From NCBI RefSeq assembly GCF_037126465.1, contig NC_088201.1:230102258-230166257 (forward strand): a DNA stretch of 64,000 nucleotides. Reading direction: 5' to 3'. The translations under genes and the position numbers were made by a program. The notes below the pieces were generated by a model. It was not told the DNA's origin and ran no database searches. It was given only the letters and a program-made list of their open reading frames with translations. This DNA is from Ornithodoros turicata (lineage: Eukaryota; Arthropoda; Arachnida; Ixodida; Argasidae). Positions 45,921 through 54,530 of this stretch are shown here, in pieces (the first letter of the stretch is position 1; every line of letters starts with the position of its first letter).

Positions 45921-46091
45921 TGCGACGCTCTATTAAAGCAGCTCGAAATATTGACAGCTGAATCGGGCGGAACTTGGAGTTGAATTCAATTCAAATTTAT
46001 TTTCATCGTGTGATGAGCAGGCTGGACAAAAATCACCGAGGCTGAATGACAGACAGCGAGACCCCCGTTAAGAGCAGTGAGGCAGCACGGG

Positions 46092-46684
46092 CATTCCAGG
46101 CCAAATCAACCAAAAGATCGTGCTCAATCCCCGTCAGTTTTGCTTCCAAAAATTATCATGGACTCCTTATTGCAAGCAAAACCATTTTCCCGGGTTTTAC
46201 TGGGCAATGTTGAACCATTGTCAATTTAGGCGGGGTCAAATTTCGTCAGAATCGCGAAAACCTTGCTACGAAAAAAGTTACCTACAGAGCAGGATTTTGA
46301 GTCTAGGTGGACTTTAGTGACATAGAATGAAAGAGCGTAGCCCTAAGATGCTGCCAATATCAAGTTCTTCTCTCGTGTTTTGCTGGCCGAAAATGAAACA
46401 CGAGGGACGGACTTGATATTGGCAGAATCTTAGGGTTACGCTCTTTCATTGTATGTCACTAAAGTCCACCTAGACTCAAAATCCTGCTCTGTAGGTAACT
46501 TTTTTCGTGGCACGGTTTTCACGATTCTGACGAAATTTGACCCCGCCTAACTGGAAAACGGTTCAACATTGTCCACTAAAACCCGGGAAAATATTTTTAC
46601 TTGCAATAAGGAGTCCATGATAATTTTTGGAAGCAAAACTGAGGGGGGTTGAGCACGACCTTTTGGTTAATCTGGTCTGGAATG
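46092..46684. mobile_element. Large fold-back element (about 290-bp arms)
   Basis: The left arm runs CATTCCAGGCCAAATC...CTTGATATTGG-type sequence and the right arm is its near-perfect reverse complement, meeting near 46,388 with a short centre (CTCGTGTTTTGCTGG). Small open frames in it are palindrome by-products. The ends CATTCCAG/CTGGAATG do not match the CAGGG family. Confidence 0.88.
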
Positions 46685-46776
46685 TTCCCATTACATATGA
46701 GAAATGTATAAATGCATATGTATAAAAGCAGTGTTGTTAGTGCATACGTTACGTCTGATGTATGTGTACATCTATA

Positions 46777-46987
46777 CAGGGTGCTTGCTCTAACGTGTGC
46801 AGAAATTTGATTTAAAGTGAGCGATAAACGAGAAACGAGCGCTACCTTTCAGCAACCTGACTAAGAATCAGGTCCTACTAGTGAAGCAGTAGCTGTTTCT
46901 TACTCAAGTAGCAGAAAAGTACCATTTGCTTCTGTCTTGCCGCTCGCGTTAAATACAATTTCTGGTGACTTTGGCGCAAACACCCTG
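46777..46987. mobile_element. Small TA-flanked inverted-repeat element
   Basis: The ends are CAGGGTGCTTGCTCTAACGT and GGCGCAAACACCCTG, with TA on both sides and an inverted centre around GAATCAGGTCC and TTTCTTACTCAAG. It is 211 bp and non-coding. Confidence 0.75.
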
Positions 46988-46991
46988 TATA

Positions 46992-47202
46992 CAGTGTGTT
47001 CAAAATTCAGCTTTCACGAGCGCTACGCAAACACAGCGATGACAGGAAACCGGATAATAACTTTACGCTACTCATGTAAGAAACAGGTGCTGCTAATTAT
47101 ATAGCGCCTGTTTCTTACTCAAGGAACAGAAAAATAGCACCAGTTTTCCTTTTGTTCGCCTATTTATAAAGTGCTAGTGAAAGCTTAATTTTGAACACCC
47201 TG
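46992..47202. mobile_element. Small TA-flanked inverted-repeat element, adjacent
   Basis: It begins CAGTGTGTTCAAAATTCAGC and ends TTAATTTTGAACACCCTG, flanked by TA. It abuts the previous element with only TATA between them. Both contain an AGAAACAGGTGCT / CTGTTTCTTACTCAAG-type centre, so they are probably related. Confidence 0.75.
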
Positions 47203-47730
47203 TAGTTCATACACAAATTTCACAGCACACTTACTGACACAAAGTAACAATATAAGCAATGTGTATTACAGATTAACGAAGTAGTTCAGATTTTGTTTAA
47301 ATTTGGTTAAACCTATATCGATGCCTTGTTTTAGTGGAGTGCTGATTAGTACTGGAAGTGTAATAGTCAGTGATTGATTTATGTATGTCGTTCGGAAAAT
47401 AGGCAGTTGCCCGTTCTCTAGCGCCACGGGTTTGATAAGGGCGGATGCATTGTTTGAGGCTAGCGAGTTGAAGACAATATGTGTCACGGCATTTTAAGGC
47501 TTTTAATGAAACGCCCCAGTCATCATCTTGGAAAGGAGTTGCTGTTGTTACGGCTTTCAGGTACGATTTCTACAGAATGAACACTTAAAGCTGATGTACC
47601 TTAAGCACGTTAAACTTCTGAAAAGTGGTAAATTACCAACGGTACAAAGTGCTTTCTACATTTTCTTTTTTTGCAGTGCAAACAATGACTGTAAATTTTC
47701 ATGCGATGTTTTCCAGAATAGATGACAGCA
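47203..47730. other. Intergenic DNA
   Basis: AT-rich sequence with no gene or repeat arm that I can support. Confidence 0.35.
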
Positions 47731-48275
47731 CAGGGTGGGTGCTATAAAAGGTCAGTCACATTTTCGCGCGTGGCACGATACCTACTTAACGGACAGACTT
47801 CCGCTACCACAGAGTGCATAATTTGTGTCAGAAAAGCCTCCGAAAGAATCGTGGCTACCAGGCGCTGCATAACAAAGTAAATACGACCACGCAAACTTTC
47901 GTCTTCACGCATTTGCTATGCGCTATACCGATGCGAACACGGCGGTCTGCAAAGTGTTGCGTATAGCTTCCGCCTGGGGGCGCAGGCAGACACGAATATG
48001 TATTCGCTTTTGACGCCGCTAGCGCCCCTAGGTGGAAGCTGCACTCAACTAGTGGCAGAGCGCCGTGTTCGCATCGGTATAGCACATAGGAAATGCAAGA
48101 AGACGAAAGTTTGCGTGGATGTATTTACTTTGTTATGCAGCGCCTGGGTAAACCACGATTTTTTCGGAGGCTTTTCTGGCAGAAACTATGCACTCTGTGG
48201 TGCGGAAGTCTGTCCGTCAAGTAGGTATCGCGCCACGCGCGAAAATGTGACCAACGTTTTATAGCACCCACCCTG
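47731..48275. mobile_element. Fold-back element with CAGGGTGGGTG ends
   Basis: The ends are CAGGGTGGGTGCTATAAAA and TTTTATAGCACCCACCCTG. The arms remain paired for over 200 bp (TTTCGCGCGTGGC, AGTAGGTATCG, GTTATGCAGCGCCTGG, AACACGGCG). The overlapping open frames on both strands follow from the palindrome and are not genes. Confidence 0.85.
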
Positions 48276-48480
48276 TACAGTATGTGTGATGCTACGATCG
48301 AGTTATGTAGAAGTCGTTTGACGGACGTCGGGAGCAAATGGCGATTTTATTTATGATGCCAACGCTTTTTGATACTTTGCTCCGGACGTCACTCACTTTA
48401 TTATTCCATGCCATATTGTCGCAGAGCGTTACACCTTGAATTTTCAGAAACTTGGACAGATTGATTACTTTATTGCTAAT
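48276..48480. other. Intergenic DNA with a repeat shared with 45.2 kb
   Basis: 48,400-48,480 (TATTCCATGCCATATT, CTTGGACAGATTGATTACTT) resembles 45,180-45,283. No gene is seen. Confidence 0.4.
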
Positions 48481-48705
48481 AATAATAATTTGTATTCATT
48501 GTCAATCAAATCAAAATACAAAGCAGGCCCGCCTAAGCCGAAGGGCTTAGGCGGGCGTATTATAAGCAGAAATTATTATAATTTTTATATTATAAGGGGA
48601 AATTGCTTATCCTGCAATAGTGACGGTTACAGTAATGTTACGTGTTTTTGTGTGTGTTTCAATACGACCACCTACGGCTTAATAGAGTTAGTCCTCATTC
48701 CATCT
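48481..48705 (-). mobile_element. Possible 3' tail of a LINE, with hairpin
   Basis: Read on the minus strand, this ends in an (ATT)n run (AATAATAATAAT on plus, about 48,478) after a 13-bp perfect hairpin GCCCGCCTAAGCC-GAAG-GGCTTAGGCGGGC at 48,527-48,556. It lies downstream (minus sense) of the reverse-transcriptase relic and is separated from it by the TTAA element, so it may be that LINE's 3' untranslated end. Confidence 0.4.
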
Positions 48706-48709
48706 TTAA

Positions 48710-49696
48710 AGGGGCCGTAAACAGGCCACCAAACATTTCTGAAATAATGATACCCCATGAAAGAACGCAGCTCATAATACCCAAATATACATTTCGTTCG
48801 GCTCGTGCCAGCTCATTGACCCGTATAACTGCTTTCAAAGATGAGTAACCTTCGAGCCTCTCTCCACCACGCATACGTCACATGGCTATGTAGCGTTTTG
48901 CCGTCCAATCGGGCGGCCCAGCTGCGCTCATGACGTTTCAAATTACCAGCCAATAAACATACTTCGTTATCAGCTGTGAATCGGAGCGCTCAGTTTGTTT
49001 GTATGAAACGACGTTTTGCGCTCCGTGGTTGCGAAATTCAACGTCATGACATCTTCAACATCTCCGGCTGGCGCAAACGTCAACAGCTGGGCTACTATCA
49101 CATGACGCGATTCGAACCCGGGTTCCTCCCAGTCACGACGTGACATGGCCAGCACGCTATCCACTGTACCTCGCGAGCTGGTGACGCGATGCCGCGTGGA
49201 TCAAACCAAAGTACGGCAGCCCAGTTGTCGGAACCATTCGAACATGACGAAGATGTTTCATCGCGCACCTACCTAAGATTCCAGAACTGTAGTCCCGGAT
49301 ATTCATTCGCGCAGGTGGTGTGCTGCGTGCTACTACCCAGAAAACGTAGTGCGCGTATGATACCTAAATTAAACACATTTCTTTCTCAGTTTGAGGCTGT
49401 AACTGTTTAGATTTTGAATAGAAGAGGATTCACGTTCATCTAGTCCAATTTCGCATTTGAAATAAAATCATACGTGGAACACTCAATCGTAATTGGTGGG
49501 GAAAGCGCTACGTCAAAATGACGTAAAGCTAGAGCGCGGGGCGGAGCTAAAATGCGAAAGAGTGCAGTGAATATTTCATCCGTATGCAAGCGCATTTTGT
49601 TTTTAAGCGTTAGTAATTGCAAGCAGTTTTCACTGACTAAGTTCCAATAATATAACAGAAAGAAATGTGCACCTTTTGTACCTGTTTACGGCCCCT
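48710..49696. mobile_element. piggyBac-like non-autonomous element, TTAA duplication
   Basis: The ends are AGGGGCCGTAAACAGG and CCTGTTTACGGCCCCT, flanked on both sides by TTAA (48,706-48,709 and 49,697-49,700), the piggyBac target. The 987-bp body has no transposase frame. On the minus strand, around 49,108-49,185, it carries a tRNA-like stretch with a box B core (GGGTTCGAATCG), probably a SINE head. Confidence 0.75.
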
Positions 49697-49715
49697 TTAA
49701 GAGGGCATAAGTACA

Positions 49716-50330
49716 GTGCAGATAGGAATCTATTATAGTTATATAAGAATAGTTACCTGCTTACCATTAATAGTTACCAGTTTCACAAGTAGACGAGTAT
49801 CATCAGCATATGTTTCAAACGTAGCGTGGCGATCTATGTTTACAATGTCGCTAATGTATATGTTGAATAATAGCGGGCAGAGAATACTTTCTTTGTGGAC
49901 ACGAGTTGTTAATTTGCAAATACTGGGACGATGATCATTTATCTGCACGAACTGGTGCCGATGACTTAAGTACATTTCGAAGAGTGTTACGACATACTGT
50001 GCCCCTGATACCATATTGTTGTAGTTTAAATAGGAGGAACAGTTAATGGTTTACAAGGTCGAAAGCCTAAAAAAAATCAACAAAAATGGCTAACGTATGT
50101 AGTTTTAACTCGATATTTTTATTAGCTTTTTTTTCAGTGTAATTAAGACCATGTATGTAGAGAGCAGTTTTGTCGAAAACCCTAATGGCAATCCATTATG
50201 CATGAGTTGTTATCAAGAAAAGTTATCGCTCTTGGCGATACAAGGCCCTCTAACGGTTTAGACAAGATAGGTGTGATCGAGTTACCTCTGCAATCTGCAA
50301 ATTTTTAGGGAGCTTCTAGTGCTGGCTGCT
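49716..50330 (-). pseudogene. LINE reverse-transcriptase relic
   Basis: Read on the minus strand from about 50,330 down, successive frames give ITPILSKPLEGLV, RAITFLDNN, GFRQN, LAIFVD, AFDLVNH, QQYGIRG, SHRHQFVQIN, ESILCPLLFNIYISDIVN and TYADDT. These are the ordered motifs of a non-LTR retrotransposon reverse transcriptase, with YADD the catalytic site. At least two in-frame stops and several frame changes separate them, so it is a dead copy. Endonuclease and C-terminal parts are not visible here. Family assignment within LINEs cannot be made by eye. Confidence 0.85.
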
Positions 50331-50482
50331 AAGTTGTATGTATACATTTGTATACATGAGTATACCGCAGCAGTTATGGAAATCACATTGAATTGGAATG
50401 ATATACGATACTGAGTAATAATATAGTAAACCGCCTCTTCAAAGCCATGAAAAATGTAGGTCGTTTTAATATAGGAGCTATA
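50331..50482. other. Intergenic DNA
   Basis: No gene is seen. There is a short palindrome GTATACATTTGTATACATGAG near 50,340. Confidence 0.3.
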
Positions 50483-51479
50483 CAGGGCGTCTTTTTTTCA
50501 ATACAGATTTTTCATTAAAAAGTCTGTAAGTCTGTAAGACATCCTGTTTTCACTTCTATCATCTCTGCGCGGCGGTCGTTCTTGGCCATCTGTTGCCGAA
50601 CCCTGCAACATCACGGTACCATTATCCTTATTTGTTGCTCAACCGTCCAATGAGTAATTACCTAACAATTGTTACTTAACCTTTTTAATTATAAAAGCTA
50701 CGAAGTTAACCGAATGAGGTCAATGAATGAGGTTGAATGAATTCGGTCACCTGATGCCTTAGCCGTTTTCAGAACAAAAATCCGTTTCATAGATCGCCCG
50801 CAAAAAGTTCGTGAAGGAACGGAATTTTTGTCTTAATTTTGTTCACAACGCATCTCCAGAGACGCGTCTTTCCTTTATTCCTATTGAGAGAAGGTGAATG
50901 AGCACAGTGGCGTGTCATGCGTCGAATATTAGCTTTAAAGGGACTGTCTCGTACAGCCGCTGTGATTCCAAACCTTACTTCGCAGCATTCCATTTTCAAC
51001 AAAGGGCCATCGGATGGTGCAGTTTATGAAAGGGGCAAGGGGTACAAGACCGTACCTTTTGTTGTTGTTTTTTTATGTTTTTTTCAGGACACAAGAGATG
51101 ATAGCGTGCTCTTTCACCCTCTCACCCTGGGGGTGACATAAGGACCGTAAGGACGCGTTTCAAAGATGCGCAATGAACAAAACGAAGAAAAAAATGGTTT
51201 GGCTTCGCGAATTTTTTGCGGATGATCTATCGAACGGATTTTTGTTCTGACGACGGCTAAGGTTTAGGTGACCAGAGGCCCCAGGTGTTCTCATTGGGAC
51301 AGCTACGGAGTTTTTATAATTAAAACTTAACGAGTTTTAGGCAATTAGTCTTTTGACGATTGAGCAACCGATGGCCAAGAACGTCCGCGGGCACAGAGAT
51401 GATGGAAGAGAGAACAGGATGTCTATAGCCCTTATAATATTTTAATGAAAAATCTGCATCGAAAAAAGAAGACAACCTG
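50483..51479. mobile_element. Large inverted-repeat element with TA duplication
   Basis: The ends are CAGGGCGTCTTTTTTTCAAT and the near-complement ending GACAACCTG, flanked by TA. Both arms carry AGACATCCTGTTTTC / GAGAACAGGATGTC, TTCTTGGCCATC, TAATTATAAAAGCTACG and CAAAAATCCGTTT-type sequence in inverted order. A TTAAAGGGACTGTCTCG segment near 50,936 in the centre may be a nested insertion. It belongs to the same family as the fragment at 38,862-39,200. Confidence 0.82.
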
Positions 51480-51815
51480 TATATAGCTCGTATGGCTGAA
51501 ATGTGGCAGTTTTCTTGAAGTAACTAATTGTAGCCTTCGATAGTAGTCATCAAGCGTTTTTTTTTTCTTTTTTGAGTGGGCAACGAAACTTTATTTTCTT
51601 CACACTTGCCATATCCACCAAATGATAACGTGTAAAAGTAATTAAGCATACGCGAGGTGGGTTTATACGATGCGGGATGCCTGGAAGTACGAGGTACAGG
51701 TCGTTTTCATGCGCTCAAGCGTGCTGCACGTGCTGTGCACCTCGTGCATCAGCAGCTTCCTCGTTCTGAACGGTTGTGTGCAACACTGTTTGATAGGCTT
51801 CCCTTTGGCGTAAAG
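51480..51815. other. Sequence upstream of the caspase exon
   Basis: This is probably intron. It ends in a pyrimidine-rich stretch and TAAAG (AG at 51,814-51,815), a plausible acceptor for the exon that follows. Confidence 0.35.
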
Positions 51816-51856
51816 CTTGTACACCTCATCCTACGGATACCCGTTTCCCTGGAGAG
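51816..51856 (+). CDS. Caspase p10 exon, upstream (short)
   Basis: After the acceptor TAAAG it reads LYTSSYGYPFPWR and stops at a donor GAGAG|GTACGC. The motif matches the caspase strand and loop just after the start of the small subunit (family pattern AYSTxPGYxSWR), where Trp-Arg lines the substrate pocket. Joined to the next exon in phase 1 it gives ...PWRDSVDGSIFIRTLC, the expected continuity. The frame has a TAA just before the acceptor, which supports a true exon edge. The preceding exons, with the catalytic Cys and His, are not seen nearby. Confidence 0.6.
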
Positions 51857-51988
51857 GTACGCAACAGGTACACAACGGGCATGAGGTTCAGAGTGTATGG
51901 TTGTGTTCTCGACATTGCACACTTAAGCGTTTCTGCGCAACAGTAACGATATACCCGTGCTCTCTTGCACGTTATCTTTCATTCATAG

Positions 51989-52179
51989 ATTCGGTCGATG
52001 GATCAATCTTCATTCGGACGCTCTGTGAAGTCCTCAAGACAAACTATGACGAGACCGATTTCGAGACTATGATGACACACGTCATGCGTATTGTGACGCA
52101 AGAAAATATTCCGGACGTGACCGTGTGCACATATTCTACGCTGAGAAAGAACATCTCATTTGCACGCAAAGTAAGTTAG
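51989..52179 (+). CDS. Caspase p10 C-terminal exon
   Basis: It begins after acceptor TTCATAG and encodes SVDGSIFIRTLCEVLK, then TDFETMMTHVMRIV and TVCTYSTLRKNISF, ending KVS and TAG at 52,177-52,179. This follows the caspase small subunit pattern GSxFIxxLCxxL, a helix with LTxVxxxV, and a last strand STLxKxxxF shortly before the stop. Caspases are cysteine proteases cutting after Asp in cell death or immune signalling; which member this is cannot be told without the catalytic exons. The intron before it (51,857-51,988) is 132 bp with no in-frame stop, so one 120-residue frame reads through. An AAA|GTAAGT at 52,171 could also act as a donor. Confidence 0.7.
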
Positions 52180-52440
52180 TTCACAGTCATCTTTGTATTT
52201 TGTCTTTTTCACTTTTTTTTTTCACGAGTGCATTAAAAATCGTGGAGAAGACGACCAAGAAACGAAATAGTCTCTTAAGCCCGTATTCACAAACCCCCTA
52301 ACCCCATTTGTTTAGCGGCGTCGGATTTATATCTACTGTACAAGGGATCTGACCACCACGCACGCGCCTATAGAATGGTGCCACGGGACGAAGAGAGGTG
52401 AGGGAGAAAATAGCAGACGACAAAGGAGTGCGAGGAGGGA
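52180..52440. other. Downstream of the caspase exon
   Basis: This is probably 3' untranslated or intergenic sequence. I see no clear AATAAA close to the stop. Confidence 0.35.
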
Positions 52441-52444
52441 GGCA

Positions 52445-52648
52445 CCCGTTCGTGTGTTGTGGTTATCTGGTTGCGGGACGAAGGCCGGAACCTGGAGGCT
52501 CGAGTGTTCCGCGAAATGTGCAAATAACTCGGCATAACCAAGACATGCACGACAGCGCTACATCCTCAGTCGGACGGAATGGTCGAAAAGTTCAACTGCA
52601 ACATCCTGCAACTTACGAGCCTTTCGACCATTCCGTCCGACTGAGGAT
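52445..52648 (+). pseudogene. Ty3/gypsy integrase fragment with inverted end
   Basis: From 52,477 a frame reads DEGRNLEARVFREMCK, a TAA at 52,525, then LGITKTCTTALHPQSDGMVE and KFN. These are the second catalytic Asp region and the HPQSDG-E segment of a gypsy-type integrase. Just upstream FVC and a frame change mark further decay. At 52,621-52,648 the 28-bp stretch covering HPQSDGMVEK is repeated in reverse, forming a hairpin with 52,562-52,590. No LTRs or other pol domains were found beside it. Confidence 0.8.
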
Positions 52649-53950
52649 ATACCCAGGTAACACCTGGTGCGCTAGTATATGTCTAAAAATGGGATAACTT
52701 GAAACTTTAGGGATACCGATAAATTTCGAAGACTAGAAGCAGTCCATAACGCTATCCATTATTTAGACATCTTAAAGGGGTTGTCTACGAGACGTGGCCG
52801 TGATATTTCGCTGTAGACGTGCACTGTTAAACGCGTGTCATATGTTGATCATATTTAGACTGGCATCACAAATTTATGCAACTAATTTTCACATGAACAA
52901 TAACATGGCGTTTCCTTGTGTTCTCCGAAAAATTATCAAAGTAGTTCGTTTTTGCTGACTGTCACGACAGAGTGACTACAAACCGTGTGCCTTGCAACAG
53001 TGAGGCTCAACGTGATGAAATTCAATTTTTATTTGCACTGGCCCCATGAACAACCTAGCCTGAACGAATGGAAGACCGTTCAAACCAGACAAAAGAAAAT
53101 ACGACTGCGCGAGAGTGCTTCAGTGAAACGAAAATAGGTGCGAAGCCTTCGGCGCGCCAGTTTGGAAACGGCGTCGGTAGAGGGAGCAGCCAGCACAACC
53201 GCGCAACGGCTATTCGGCATACCATAGAGCTAACATAGGAACACTCTAGAGAACGTACTTGGTACTCCGTCAATGGGATTCTCCTATCCCCGAGCGTGAT
53301 CGCCCGGGCGCAGCAATGCGTTGCTCATGGACAGTGTAGTGGACGAATTTCAGCCCCCTAACTATACAGCGGAGCTGCTCTGTTTGTTGCCAACCGTGTA
53401 AAGTCACTTGGGATGACAGACGGGGGAACGAGCCGATTGAGGGAACGACGTCCACCGTAGGAAGCGAGGCCAACCGTGTAACTGCGTTGAGTACGTATGA
53501 ATCTGCGGGATACGTGCAGAACTTAGAGGTGCTATCGGAATCACAAGGTAAACGTCATAATAAACGTGAATCGCATCTATGTGATTACCTGCTAAACCGC
53601 CAACCCTTTGCTTTCCGCTCACACAGATGAAGATGTTTACCGGCTATGGCATGTTGAAGTGCCGCTTGTATGCTCTGCGAGCGAAATCAATAAATCGTTA
53701 CCAACAACAACGAATGTAAGCTTGTATTTCCGAAGGCAACAGTATTACAAAGATGAATACACACAGTAAACCGCTATTTTCATGGAGCTCTGCGAATCAA
53801 CAGGAAGCGAAAATGGCAAAAACGAAACCGCCCGCCATACCATGCTATGGTCTGTCAAGTTTCGTGATAATAAAGTGGCGAACGAACGACAGCACACAAG
53901 CAAGCGTTGTAGTGGGAAAATATTCACTGCTTATTTGTTTAAGGAATACG
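52649..53950. other. Intergenic DNA
   Basis: No gene is recognised. A TTAAAGGGGTTGTCTACG motif near 52,772 resembles one end of TTAA-type elements. An open stretch after CACAG (53,626) reads DEDVYRLWHVEVPLVCSASE and overlaps an AATAAA near 53,690; it could be a terminal exon or repeat end but I do not recognise it. Confidence 0.3.
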
Positions 53951-54099
53951 TATGAGACGCGCACATGGTACGCCGAATTTAGAGAATTACGAGCACTTTA
54001 AGTTTAGCGGAATGAAGCAGCCAACGGAAGGCAACACCTTCCATGACCAACGGGTGGCAGCTCCCGTGTGGTCACGCTTTTTTGAGCGAGTCCCAGCCC

Positions 54100-54530
54100 C
54101 CTGGTTCAAACGTGTTCGCTCGCGTTCGGTTTGTTGCTGGGAGCTAGCTCACGCTACAGAAGTGTTTCGATGTTTAGTAAGTTTATGTCTTGCCCGGCGT
54201 CGCGCGTATTTTGTCTTGCAATCTTTCGGTCAACGAGGCAGTTCCTGCATCCTGTCCAATGCAATGAACGATGGAGTAACAACAAGCCCTGTTGTAGCAG
54301 GGATGCCAGGGAGGCAACGTCCCTTCGTTCTCTGGACTTCCGGTTTCAGGGGTGAGTTTTCTTTCTTTCTTGTCCTCCGCTTTCATATTTGTTCCTCCTT
54401 GTGTTCACATGCGGTAGAGCTGTGGAGCACAGTAGCTGAATATCGTTTTCTTTGTCTGCAGAACGTGGTTGCGTGTGAGCGACGGACACAACGGACTGAA
54501 ATAAATGTGTGGTAATAAAATTTAATCGTT
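54100..54530 (+). other. Possible small spliced transcript
   Basis: A CpG-richer stretch ends at a strong donor (TTTCAGG|GTGAGT region, 54,351), followed 110 bp later by CTTTGTCTGCAG (54,461) and then two AATAAA signals at 54,499 and 54,514. The long frame across this region has no recognisable domain. It may be a short non-coding or minor gene, or coincidence. Confidence 0.25.

Noticed and set aside
47855..48337. Several overlapping open frames on both strands
   Set aside because: They lie in a fold-back element; the palindrome produces mirror frames with no known domain.
49095..49190. A minus-strand tRNA gene
   Set aside because: Box B is recognisable but the T-stem and acceptor do not pair well, so a SINE head is more likely.
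52398..52697. A 99-residue open frame
   Set aside because: It is out of frame with the gypsy integrase motifs and crosses an inverted repeat.
53952..54515. A 187-residue open frame, the longest in the right half outside transposons
   Set aside because: Its composition looks random, it reads through a strong splice donor and acceptor, and I see no domain or conserved motif.
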